DNA of 64,000 nucleotides, taken from positions 62,001 to 126,000 of the forward strand of contig JAEUHR010000058.1 of assembly GCA_016794425.1 (NCBI GenBank), given 5' to 3'. Of the stretch, positions 52,761 to 61,066 are shown piece by piece; position 1 is the first letter of the stretch, and each line of letters starts with the position of its first letter. Both the position numbers and the translations under genes were made by a program. The notes under the pieces are model-generated. The model saw only the letters and a list, made by a program, of their open reading frames with translations. It had not been told where the DNA came from and made no database searches. The stretch is from Planctomycetota bacterium. GTDB taxonomy: Bacteria; Planctomycetota; UBA1135; UBA2386.

Positions 52761-52814
52761 GCCACCGGCGGCACCGGCGGCACCGGTGGCACCGGCGGCA
52801 CCGGCAGCACCGGC
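52761..52814 (+). repeat. Six tandem 9-bp GGCACCGGC repeats
   Basis: 54 bp of near-perfect 9-bp units between the tatD start (minus strand) and the secreted protein gene. One unit ends GGT, one begins AGC, the first begins GCC. It lies in the intergenic promoter interval. Confidence 0.9.
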
Positions 52815-52884
52815 GGCGCGGGGCGTGCTGGCCAGCTGCGGCGGCCGTGCCTACAGTGGCCGCCCCGTCCAAGGAGCCGCCACC

Positions 52885-53961
52885 ATGAGCTTGCCAGTTC
52901 GTCTGCTCTCGTTCTCGTTCGCCGTCGGGCTCGCGTCGGTTGCCGGCGCGCAGATCCAGTTGACCCTGCCCGCCGAGTTCGACCGTGCCTGGGGCAGCGG
53001 CGGCACCAGTTCGGCGATGCTCGGCCAGGACTCGTCGCGTACCCAGATGATCTACGTCGCGCCGTTCGCGCCCGGCACGGTCGTCACCGAGTTCGGCGTG
53101 CGCTGCGCGCCGAGCACGATCGATCGCCCGTCGTTCACGGCGACCATCGAGATCCGCATGTCGAGCACGGCGGCACAGCCCGGCGCGCTGTCGGCGACCT
53201 TCGCCAACAACATCGGCAACGACGAGGTGATCGTGCTGCCGCAGCAGGTCGTGACGGTCCCGGCGATGCCGGCGAACCGCGGCACCGGGGTGTTCGCGAC
53301 GTTCCCGCTGACGACTCCGTTCGTGTTCGGCACCAACGGCAACCCGAACATCTGCGTCGACTTCCTCGTCCATGGCCGCTCGGCCGGTGCCTCGTGGGCG
53401 ACCGATCGCGCGTTCGCCGGCACCACGGGCGCCGTGCGTGACGCCGGCATCGGCTGCGGCATCGGCACGCCCGGCTCGTCGTCGACGGCCGGCGTCGGTG
53501 GCACCTACACGGACGGTTCGACCGTGACCTTCACGCTGACCGGCGGTCCACCGACCTCGCTGGCGTTCCTGCTGCCGTCGCTCGACATGAAGGAGTTCGC
53601 GCCCGGGTTCCCGCTGCCGTTGCCGCTGAGCGTGTTCGGCTCGGCTGCGAACTGCGATCTGCTGCTGAACCTGGACTTCGCGCCGATGCCGGTGATCACG
53701 GATGCCGCCGGCAACGCGTCGATCTCGATGCTGTTCACCGGCTTCACTTCGTTCGGCTTCGGCACGCAGTGGGGCTACTTCATCCCGCCGACCGCTGCGA
53801 ACCCGTTCGGGCTCGAAGTGCTGCGCAACCGCTACTTCTACGTCGGGCCGCGCGTCGTTGTCCCGGCGGCGCAGTACGTCTGGGATCTGTTCGACGTCAA
53901 TGCGGCGACCGGTTCGGCGACGACCGATTCGGTGCCGATCGCACGGTTCACGGTGCTGTGA
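52885..53961 (+). CDS. Secreted protein of unknown function
   Basis: 358 residues. Signal peptide with cleavage predicted after Ala22 (ASVAGA then QIQL). The mature part has no Cys-rich or catalytic motif; it reads as a beta-rich extracellular protein with the ordered segments FVFGTNGNPNICVDFLVHG, PSLDMKEFAPG and TSFGFGTQWGYFIPPT. This general layout (short N-terminal timing of beta segments, C-terminal SATTDSVPIARFTVL) resembles planctomycete secreted proteins, but I know no function. A clear AAGGAG is upstream and TACAGT (52852) may be the -10. Confidence 0.8.
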   Translation: MSLPVRLLSFSFAVGLASVAGAQIQLTLPAEFDRAWGSGGTSSAMLGQDSSRTQMIYVAPFAPGTVVTEFGVRCAPSTIDRPSFTATIEIRMSSTAAQPGALSATFANNIGNDEVIVLPQQVVTVPAMPANRGTGVFATFPLTTPFVFGTNGNPNICVDFLVHGRSAGASWATDRAFAGTTGAVRDAGIGCGIGTPGSSSTAGVGGTYTDGSTVTFTLTGGPPTSLAFLLPSLDMKEFAPGFPLPLPLSVFGSAANCDLLLNLDFAPMPVITDAAGNASISMLFTGFTSFGFGTQWGYFIPPTAANPFGLEVLRNRYFYVGPRVVVPAAQYVWDLFDVNAATGSATTDSVPIARFTVL

Positions 53962-54051
53962 ACCGCATGGGCCGCCGAGTGATCCCCGTCGAACCGCTGC
54001 GAAATCCTCGCGGGCCGGCACCGTAGCGCGGCCCGCCGGCGAGTGCCGGCC

Positions 54052-54057
54052 TACCGT
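54052..54057 (+). promoter_or_regulatory. TACCGT -10-like box
   Basis: TACCGT ends 7 bp before the ATG at 54065, compatible with a leaderless mRNA. No clear -35 or Shine-Dalgarno. Confidence 0.35.
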
Positions 54058-54064
54058 CCCTGCC

Positions 54065-54925
54065 ATGACCTCGACTCCGACTGTCGTCCTCTCCGTCCTG
54101 CTCGCCGCCGGTGCCGCCGCCGCGGTGTCGCTCGCGCTTCGTCCCGCGGCTTCGGTCGCGCCGACCTCGGCGGCCGACGTGGCCACCGAACTGGTCTCGC
54201 TACGCGAGGCGCACGCCGCACTGCAGCGCGAGGTCGAACGGCTGCGCACCGCACCGGTCGCCGCAGCGCCGGCCGCCGCGGGCGGCGATCGCGTCGCCGC
54301 GTCGCCGGACCCGCAGCAGCTCGCGGCCGCGGTCGAGGCCTACCTGCAACGTCGTTCCGAAGCCCGACCCGCTGCCGCCGCCGCCGACGCAGCCGCCTTC
54401 GACCTCGAGCGCGACGTCGGCAAGCTCCACGGTTCGAACTACTGGAACGACCCGACGCTGTGGAAGCGCGCGTTCGAAGCCGGCCGCATGGACGAGGTGG
54501 TCGGCCACTTCGAGGCGCTGGCGAAGGCGAACCCGAAGGACGTCGACGCGCAGATGGACCTGGCGCGCGCCTACATGGCCTACCAGCAGCTCGACCCGAG
54601 CAAGTGGCAGAACTCGATGAAGGCCGACCAGGTGTTCGACACCGTGCTCGCGCTGGACGAGAACCACTGGGAGGCGCGCTTCACGAAGGCGGTCAGCTAC
54701 ACGTTCTGGCCGGAGTTCCTCGGCAAGAAGAAGGACGCGATCACGCACTTCGAGACGCTGGTGCGGCAGCAGGAACTGCAGCCGGTGCAGGCGCACCAGG
54801 CGCAGACCTACCTCTACCTCGGCAACCTGCTCGAGCAGAGCGACCCCAAGCGCGCTGCCGAGATCTGGGCGCAGGGCCTGCGCCGGCACCCGCAGGACGC
54901 GGCGCTGATGCAGAAGGCGAAGTAG
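54065..54925 (+). CDS. Membrane-anchored TPR protein
   Basis: 286 residues. N-terminal membrane segment (about 6-27), a short coiled coil (ELVSLREAHAALQREVERL), an Ala-rich linker, then TPR-type helices from about 140 (RMDEVVGHFEALAKANPKD, AQMDLARAYMAYQQ, FDTVLALDENHWEARFTKA, AQTYLYLGNLLEQSDPKR). Probably periplasmic, a scaffold for protein-protein contact. No family-level function recognised. Confidence 0.78.
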   Translation: MTSTPTVVLSVLLAAGAAAAVSLALRPAASVAPTSAADVATELVSLREAHAALQREVERLRTAPVAAAPAAAGGDRVAASPDPQQLAAAVEAYLQRRSEARPAAAAADAAAFDLERDVGKLHGSNYWNDPTLWKRAFEAGRMDEVVGHFEALAKANPKDVDAQMDLARAYMAYQQLDPSKWQNSMKADQVFDTVLALDENHWEARFTKAVSYTFWPEFLGKKKDAITHFETLVRQQELQPVQAHQAQTYLYLGNLLEQSDPKRAAEIWAQGLRRHPQDAALMQKAK

Positions 54926-54954
54926 CGGCGGCCGCGGCGGCGCAGCCGCCGGGC

Positions 54955-55727
54955 TCAGGCCTGCTTCGGCGCCTTCGCCGCGGCCTTCTTCGTGGTCTTC
55001 TTCGCGGGCGGCGCTGCCTTGGCCGGCTTCGGCGCCGCCGGTTTCGCCGCCGCGGCCTTGGACCGCGGACGCGCCTTGACCTTGACCGTGCGGCCGTGCT
55101 TCTGCGCCAGCGCCTGCACGGCGTCGAGGTGCACCGCCGCGGCCGCGGCCAGCAGCTCGTCGATCGCCTGCTGCAGCCGTGCGTCCGCCACCGCGAACAG
55201 CGGCGTCGTCAGTTCCTCGAAGCGCTCGAACGCGGTGTCGTCGTGCAGCAGCGGCAGCCGGCAGGCGCGCACCGCGGCGCGCTGCAGCGCCTCGTTCGAC
55301 GCGTTCGCGAAGCGGCGCAGATCGCGCCACAGCTTCTTGTTCTTGACCACCAGCGTGCCGAGCACGTCGGCGGCGAGCTTCGACGCCAGCGCGTCCGCCT
55401 CGCCTTCCTTCAGCAGCGTCTCGAGGAACGCGAGGTCGTGCGGCTCCAGCAACTCGGCGCGCGCGGCCAGCAGTTCGACGCCGACGGCGCGCAGCTCGTG
55501 GATCCGGCTCTGCCACAGCGTGCGCACGAACGCGGTCATCTGGGCGCGCCCCATCTGCGGGTAGGCCGCTGCGAGGTCGCTGGCCGCGGCGCGGATCGCG
55601 TCGTCGCCGGCGCCGAGGAACGTCATGTCGCCGCCGATCTCCTGCTGCAGCTGCTGCGCCACGGCCGGCGAGCCGGCGGCTTGCAGACGCTGCCGCAACA
55701 GCATCTGCTCGCGGGAGAAGTTCATGC

Positions 55728-55731
<4 letters not shown>
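54955..55731 (-). CDS. AlkD-like DNA alkylation repair family protein with basic tail
   Basis: 258 residues. Helical-repeat pattern with AlkD-like segments: MTAFVRTLWQSRIHELRAVG, ALASKLAADVLGTLVVKNKKLW, RDLRRFANASNEALQRAAVR. AlkD proteins are HEAT-repeat glycosylases for alkylated purines. The last ~45 residues are a Lys/Ala/Pro-rich, histone H1-like tail (KAAPPAKKTTKKAAAKAPKQA-type). The start (ATG 55731 or 55725) overlaps the stop of the cystathionine beta-synthase by 4 bp, so it is the downstream gene of that operon. Family assignment is from pattern and is moderately sure. Confidence 0.62.
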
Positions 55732-57089
<1,358 letters not shown>

Positions 57090-57127
57090 GAGCCAGGGAT
57101 CTAAGCAGGCTCGGGCGGCGAAGGGAA

Positions 57128-58699
57128 ATGCGCAAGGCGGCCTTGTTCGCACGGCAGCTCCGCAGCATCGTTGGCGCGCCCGTGAACGAGCCCGAATCGA
57201 ACCCAGTCCCGGCCGAACTGCCGCCTCCCGCTGCTGCTACCGAGCCGGCGCCGGCCGATGCCGGTGCCGCGCCCGGCACCCCGGACGGTGCCGCCGCGGC
57301 GCCCGGTGCCGCAACCGACGGTGACCGTACGCGGCGCCGGCGCCGCCGCCGCCGCCGCGGCAAGGGCGGTGAGCCGGGCGCGCCGGGCGAGGCGACGAAC
57401 GCCGCGCCGACCGGCGAACGGCCACCGCGGCCCGAGCGCGGCCCGCGCCCGGACCGCGGCCCGCGCCCGGGTCCGCACGGTCACGGCCCGCGCCACGGCC
57501 ACGGCCACGGCCGCGGCGACTCGGCGCACCACGCGGTGCAGGCGGTGCGCGCGCTGGCCGACATGGCACACGCGCTGCTGCGCGTCGAAGGCGTCGACGC
57601 GTTCGCGATGCCGCGCTACCTGGACCTGAACCTGCGCGTGCCGCTCGACGGCGGCAACGACGTGCGGCACGCCGCCGGCACCGCGGTCGAGCAGATCCTG
57701 CGGCGCGTGCGCGAGGTGCGCGAGCACGAGAGCGCGCTGCGCCCCGGCGCGGTCTACAGCTACTTCGCCGGCACCTCGCACGCCGAAGGCTGCCGGCCGA
57801 CCGAGCCGCGCCACGTGTTCGACGGCTACAGCTCGACCGGCAAGCCGCAGTTCACGGACTTCGTGACGATGGCGATCGAGCGCAAGGATCCGAACATCGA
57901 CCGCCTGCTGGCCGGCGAGGAGATCGTGCTGACGCACGTGACGCTGGGCCGCGTGCTGCGCACGCAGCAGCTGGCCGAGTTCGGCGGCCAATCGCCGGTG
58001 TTCAAGATCCTCGGCCAGGTCGATGCGGGCCTGTTCAGGGTGCTCGGCGCGGCCGGCAAGTGCGCGTTCAGCTTCCAGCTGCTGCGCGGCAGCACGCTGG
58101 AAGGGCGCGTGCGACTGCGGCTGCACCCGGTGTCGGCGGTCGACCCGATCGAACTCGCCGACCCGGCGCTGATGCAGATCCTCAGCCGGTTCCAACGCCG
58201 GCTCGACGACGAGGCGCTGCGGCTGCAGGGGCAGCTGCAGAACGGCGGCGAGGTCGACGAGGAGGCGTTCGTGCTGCCGCTGCTGAACGACTTCGCGCGC
58301 CAGCTGCAGAGCCGCACGCGCCACGCCGGGCGCCGCACGCAGCACGGGCTCGAGCGCAGTGAGGAAGGCCAGCGGCCGACGTCGCGCGCCTATCCCGATG
58401 CCGGCGAGGCCAGCGACGACCGGATCCTGTGGGACCTCGACCAGAACACCGTCGTGGTGCTCGGGCCGAAGGGCCGCGTGCACGTCTTCACGCCGGCCGG
58501 CAAGCACGTCACGTCGGTGATGATGCAGGGCGCCGCGATCGAACGGCGGCGGCACATGGGCCGCTGGCGGCTCGCCGAACCCGAAGAGCGCGGCGAGTTC
58601 CGGATCCAGATCAAGCGCCTCGTCGCCGCCGGCCAGGACACGCCGCAGGAAGACGCGCCGCCGCTGCCCGCGCCGCCGGCACCGCCGCCGGCCGGCTGA
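57128..58699 (+). CDS. Unknown protein with Arg/Pro/His-rich N-terminus
   Basis: 523 residues. The N-terminal ~130 residues are disordered in appearance: Pro/Ala-rich, then a run of ten Arg, then repeated PRPERGPRPDRGPRPG and HGHGPRHGHGHGHG-type stretches. The C-terminal ~390 residues look folded (HHAVQAVRALADMAHALLR; YSYFAGTSHAEGC; GQSPVFKILGQVDAGLFRVL; ILWDLDQNTVVVLGPKGRV) with no family that I recognise. Nucleic-acid binding through the basic tail is a guess. Start ATG 57128 or GTG 57182. Translated region ends 5 bp before the MogA gene. Confidence 0.75.
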   Translation: MRKAALFARQLRSIVGAPVNEPESNPVPAELPPPAAATEPAPADAGAAPGTPDGAAAAPGAATDGDRTRRRRRRRRRGKGGEPGAPGEATNAAPTGERPPRPERGPRPDRGPRPGPHGHGPRHGHGHGRGDSAHHAVQAVRALADMAHALLRVEGVDAFAMPRYLDLNLRVPLDGGNDVRHAAGTAVEQILRRVREVREHESALRPGAVYSYFAGTSHAEGCRPTEPRHVFDGYSSTGKPQFTDFVTMAIERKDPNIDRLLAGEEIVLTHVTLGRVLRTQQLAEFGGQSPVFKILGQVDAGLFRVLGAAGKCAFSFQLLRGSTLEGRVRLRLHPVSAVDPIELADPALMQILSRFQRRLDDEALRLQGQLQNGGEVDEEAFVLPLLNDFARQLQSRTRHAGRRTQHGLERSEEGQRPTSRAYPDAGEASDDRILWDLDQNTVVVLGPKGRVHVFTPAGKHVTSVMMQGAAIERRRHMGRWRLAEPEERGEFRIQIKRLVAAGQDTPQEDAPPLPAPPAPPPAG

Positions 58700-58704
58700 G
58701 CGCC

Positions 58705-59232
58705 ATGCGTCCGCGCATCGGCATCGTCACCGTCAGCGACCGCGCCAGCCAGGGCGTCTACACCGACGCCTCGGGGCCGGCGATCGAGGCGGCGCTGCGC
58801 GACTACCTCGCCACCGAATGCGATTTCGACCGGCGTCTGGTCGCCGACGAACGCGACCGCATCGCCGCGGCGCTGCGCGAGCTGGCGGCCGCCGGTTGCT
58901 GCCTCGTCTGCACGACCGGCGGCACCGGGCCGGCGCCGCGCGACGTCACGCCGGAGGCGATCCGCGACTGCTGCCACAAGGAGCTGCCGGGCTTCGGCGA
59001 ACAGATGCGCGCCGCGTCGCTGCGCGCCGGCGTGCCGACCGCGATCCTGTCGCGCCAGACCGCCGCGATCCTCGATCGCACGCTGGTGGTGACGTTGCCC
59101 GGCAAGCCGGCCTCGATCCGCGTCTGCCTCGACGCGGTGTTCCCGGCGATCCCTTACTGCATCGACCTGATCGGCGGGCCGCGCCTCGAGGGCAACGCGG
59201 CGGTCGTGCAGGTCTTCCGACCCAAGGCATGA
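58705..59232 (+). CDS. MogA/MoaB-type molybdopterin adenylyltransferase
   Basis: 175 residues, MoCF-binding fold. Starts MRPRIGIVTVSDRASQGVYTD; active-site motif CTTGGTGPAPRDVTPEA at about residues 69-86; LSRQTAAIL and VVTLPGKPASI near the C-terminus. It adenylylates molybdopterin in molybdenum cofactor synthesis, or is a MoaB relative. It starts 5 bp after the previous gene; the next gene starts 4 bp after its stop. Confidence 0.92.
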   Translation: MRPRIGIVTVSDRASQGVYTDASGPAIEAALRDYLATECDFDRRLVADERDRIAAALRELAAAGCCLVCTTGGTGPAPRDVTPEAIRDCCHKELPGFGEQMRAASLRAGVPTAILSRQTAAILDRTLVVTLPGKPASIRVCLDAVFPAIPYCIDLIGGPRLEGNAAVVQVFRPKA

Positions 59233-59236
59233 CCCG

Positions 59237-59704
59237 ATGACGCAGACGCTGACCAAGGAACAGTTCGTCGAACTGCTGCGGCCGCTGGCCGCGGCGCTGC
59301 AGCCGATCGACGTCGACGGCAAGGACGCGGCCGCCGCCGCCGAACGTGCGGTGCCGTTCGCCGGGCCGGCGGTCGCCGCCGTGCGGGCCGCCGCGCTCGC
59401 CAGCATCGGTTCGGACTGGCTGCTGCCGAAGGCCAGCGCCGGCATCCGCTTCGGCCGCGTCGCCAAGGACCTGCACGGCTTCAGCGTCGATGCGGTGCTG
59501 ATGGACGTGCCGGGGCCGCGGCACCGCCATCCGAACGGCGAACTGGACCTGTGCTTCGCGACCCGCGGCGAGCCGAAGTTCGACGGCAAGCCGCCCGGCT
59601 GGGTCGTCTACGGCAAGGGCTCGGTGCACGTACCGACCGTGCGCGGCGGCGAGATGCTGATCCTCTACTTCCTGCCCGGCGGCGCGATCGAGTTCGGCGT
59701 CTGA
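59237..59704 (+). CDS. DUF4863 / 4-hydroxylaminobenzoate lyase-like protein
   Basis: 155 residues. The C-terminal motif HPNGELDLCFATRGEPKFDGK, then VVYGKGSVHVPTV and LILYFLPGGAIEF resembles DUF4863 proteins, which include PnbB, a lyase for 4-hydroxylaminobenzoate with a cupin-like fold. The His of HRHPNGE and the His of SVHVP could be metal ligands. Family resemblance is from memory; a nitroaromatic substrate here is not supported by neighbours. Follows MogA by 4 bp. Confidence 0.65.
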   Translation: MTQTLTKEQFVELLRPLAAALQPIDVDGKDAAAAAERAVPFAGPAVAAVRAAALASIGSDWLLPKASAGIRFGRVAKDLHGFSVDAVLMDVPGPRHRHPNGELDLCFATRGEPKFDGKPPGWVVYGKGSVHVPTVRGGEMLILYFLPGGAIEFGV

Positions 59705-59718
59705 ACGCCGGCGCCGCG

Positions 59719-60738
59719 TCACTTGGCGGCCAGTTCGCCGAGCAGGAACTTGCAGTGGTTGGTGACGAGATCGCTCGGCGCCGAGCGCAGCGCTTCCTCG
59801 AGGAACGGCCGCGCCTTCGGGCCGAGGATCAGGTGCAGCGCGGTCAGGCAGTGGTTCAGGAACAGGGGGTTCTGCACTTGACCCGGCGGCTGGCGATAGA
59901 GCTTCTCGATCACCGGCACCGCGCGCTCGCAGCGCCGTTCGCCGAGCACCTTGATGCACTCCTGGATCGTGACGACGTCGTGCTCGGCGCGGCCGAGGAC
60001 CATCAGCAGCGTCTCCTCGAGCTTCGGGTCGTCGCTCTTCACGTAGAGCGCGACGAAGTTGTGGAAGCCGGTCGCCGTGGTGGCCGCCATCGCCGGTGAC
60101 GGGACGTCGGGGTCGCCGCGGCGGTCCGGGTTGGCGCCGCGCGACGATTCGGTGGTCATGATGTGGCGCAGCAGCCGCTGCGCCAGCGGCCGGTCCATCT
60201 CGATCAGGATGTTGGCGGCGTCCCAGCGCAGCCGCGGTGACGGCAGGCGCGCTCCGGCGAGCACGTTCTTGACGATCTCGGCGCCGGCGCGGGCGTCGAT
60301 CCGCATCGCGGCGCGCAGCAGGTAGCGCGCCTCGTCGTAGTCCTTCTCGCCGTCGAGCTCGGTCAGGCGGTCGGTGACGGGCTTCCAGGCGTCGTTGCCG
60401 AGCGCCGCGAACGCGGTCAGGATCGCGTCGAGTTCGCGCCGGGCGAACAGGTAGTCCGGCTCCGGCACGCGGGCGCTAGCGACCAGCGGCGCGTAGGTGC
60501 GCAGCTTCTTCAGCAGGCCTTCGGGCCCGAGCGCGTCGGCGCGCTGCTCGACGCGGATGCGGGTGACCTCGCCGAGCACCTGCTGCAGCACCGCGTCGTT
60601 GGCGGCGTTCTGCCGGCGTAGTTCGGCGACTTCGGTGCGGAGGTCCAGCAGCACATAGCCGGCGCCACCCAGGGCCAGAAGGCCGATCGCCCACCGGAAC
60701 CAGCTGCCCCCTGGGCGACTCTTGGCATCCGCTTGCAT
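59719..60738 (-). CDS. Membrane-anchored HEAT-like repeat protein
   Basis: 339 residues. N-terminal membrane segment (about 12-32, WAIGLLALGGAGYVLL), a coiled coil (LRTEVAELRRQNAAND...), then repeated helical segments (LRTYAPLV, LLRAAMRIDARAGAEIVKN, RWDAANILIEMDRPLAQRLL, CERAVPVIEKLYR) suggestive of HEAT-like repeats. Function unknown. ATG at 60738 preceded by TACTCT 6 bp upstream. Convergent with the DUF4863 gene. Confidence 0.75.
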   Translation of the reverse strand: MQADAKSRPGGSWFRWAIGLLALGGAGYVLLDLRTEVAELRRQNAANDAVLQQVLGEVTRIRVEQRADALGPEGLLKKLRTYAPLVASARVPEPDYLFARRELDAILTAFAALGNDAWKPVTDRLTELDGEKDYDEARYLLRAAMRIDARAGAEIVKNVLAGARLPSPRLRWDAANILIEMDRPLAQRLLRHIMTTESSRGANPDRRGDPDVPSPAMAATTATGFHNFVALYVKSDDPKLEETLLMVLGRAEHDVVTIQECIKVLGERRCERAVPVIEKLYRQPPGQVQNPLFLNHCLTALHLILGPKARPFLEEALRSAPSDLVTNHCKFLLGELAAK

Positions 60739-61066
60739 CGGCGCAGAGTAGTGGCCCGATCCGCCGGCGTCACGGCGCGTTCGAACTCGAACGCCGGGCT
60801 GTGCCGAAGTGCACCACACCGGCCGCCGCGCGGGGGATTCGGCACTCGTGCGGCCACACCGCCGCGCCGTGCCACGGGGGGCATGGAAGTTGTTCCGGGC
60901 GGCGGGGGGCGGGGCGCCGATGGCGTCCGTCGGCCGCCGTCCCCAGCCTTGCGACTGCTGCTGCGGTATGGTTTCCTTCCGACGTCCGCTCCCGTCCCCT
61001 CCCGATCCGACCTGTACCGGTGTGCGCCGTCAGGTTCTCCCCCTCCGCCATCGATACGAGGACCCT
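60739..61066 (+). other. 328-bp spacer before the terminal lipoprotein gene
   Basis: No gene. It holds the minus-strand TACTCT box at 60745-60750 and a plus-strand TATGGT at 60967-60972, about 94 nt before the ATG at 61067, as likely promoter elements. Confidence 0.5.
60745..60750 (-). promoter_or_regulatory. TACTCT -10 box, gene at 60738
   Basis: TACTCT on the minus strand ends 6 bp before the ATG; GTGACG lies 17 bp farther upstream as a -35 candidate, making this the best-formed leaderless promoter in the window. Confidence 0.5.

Noticed and set aside
52730..52810. Upstream extension of TatD through the 9-bp repeat
   Set aside because: It would encode a Pro-Val-Pro repeat with no role in TatD; homology starts at MQVYDTHCHL.
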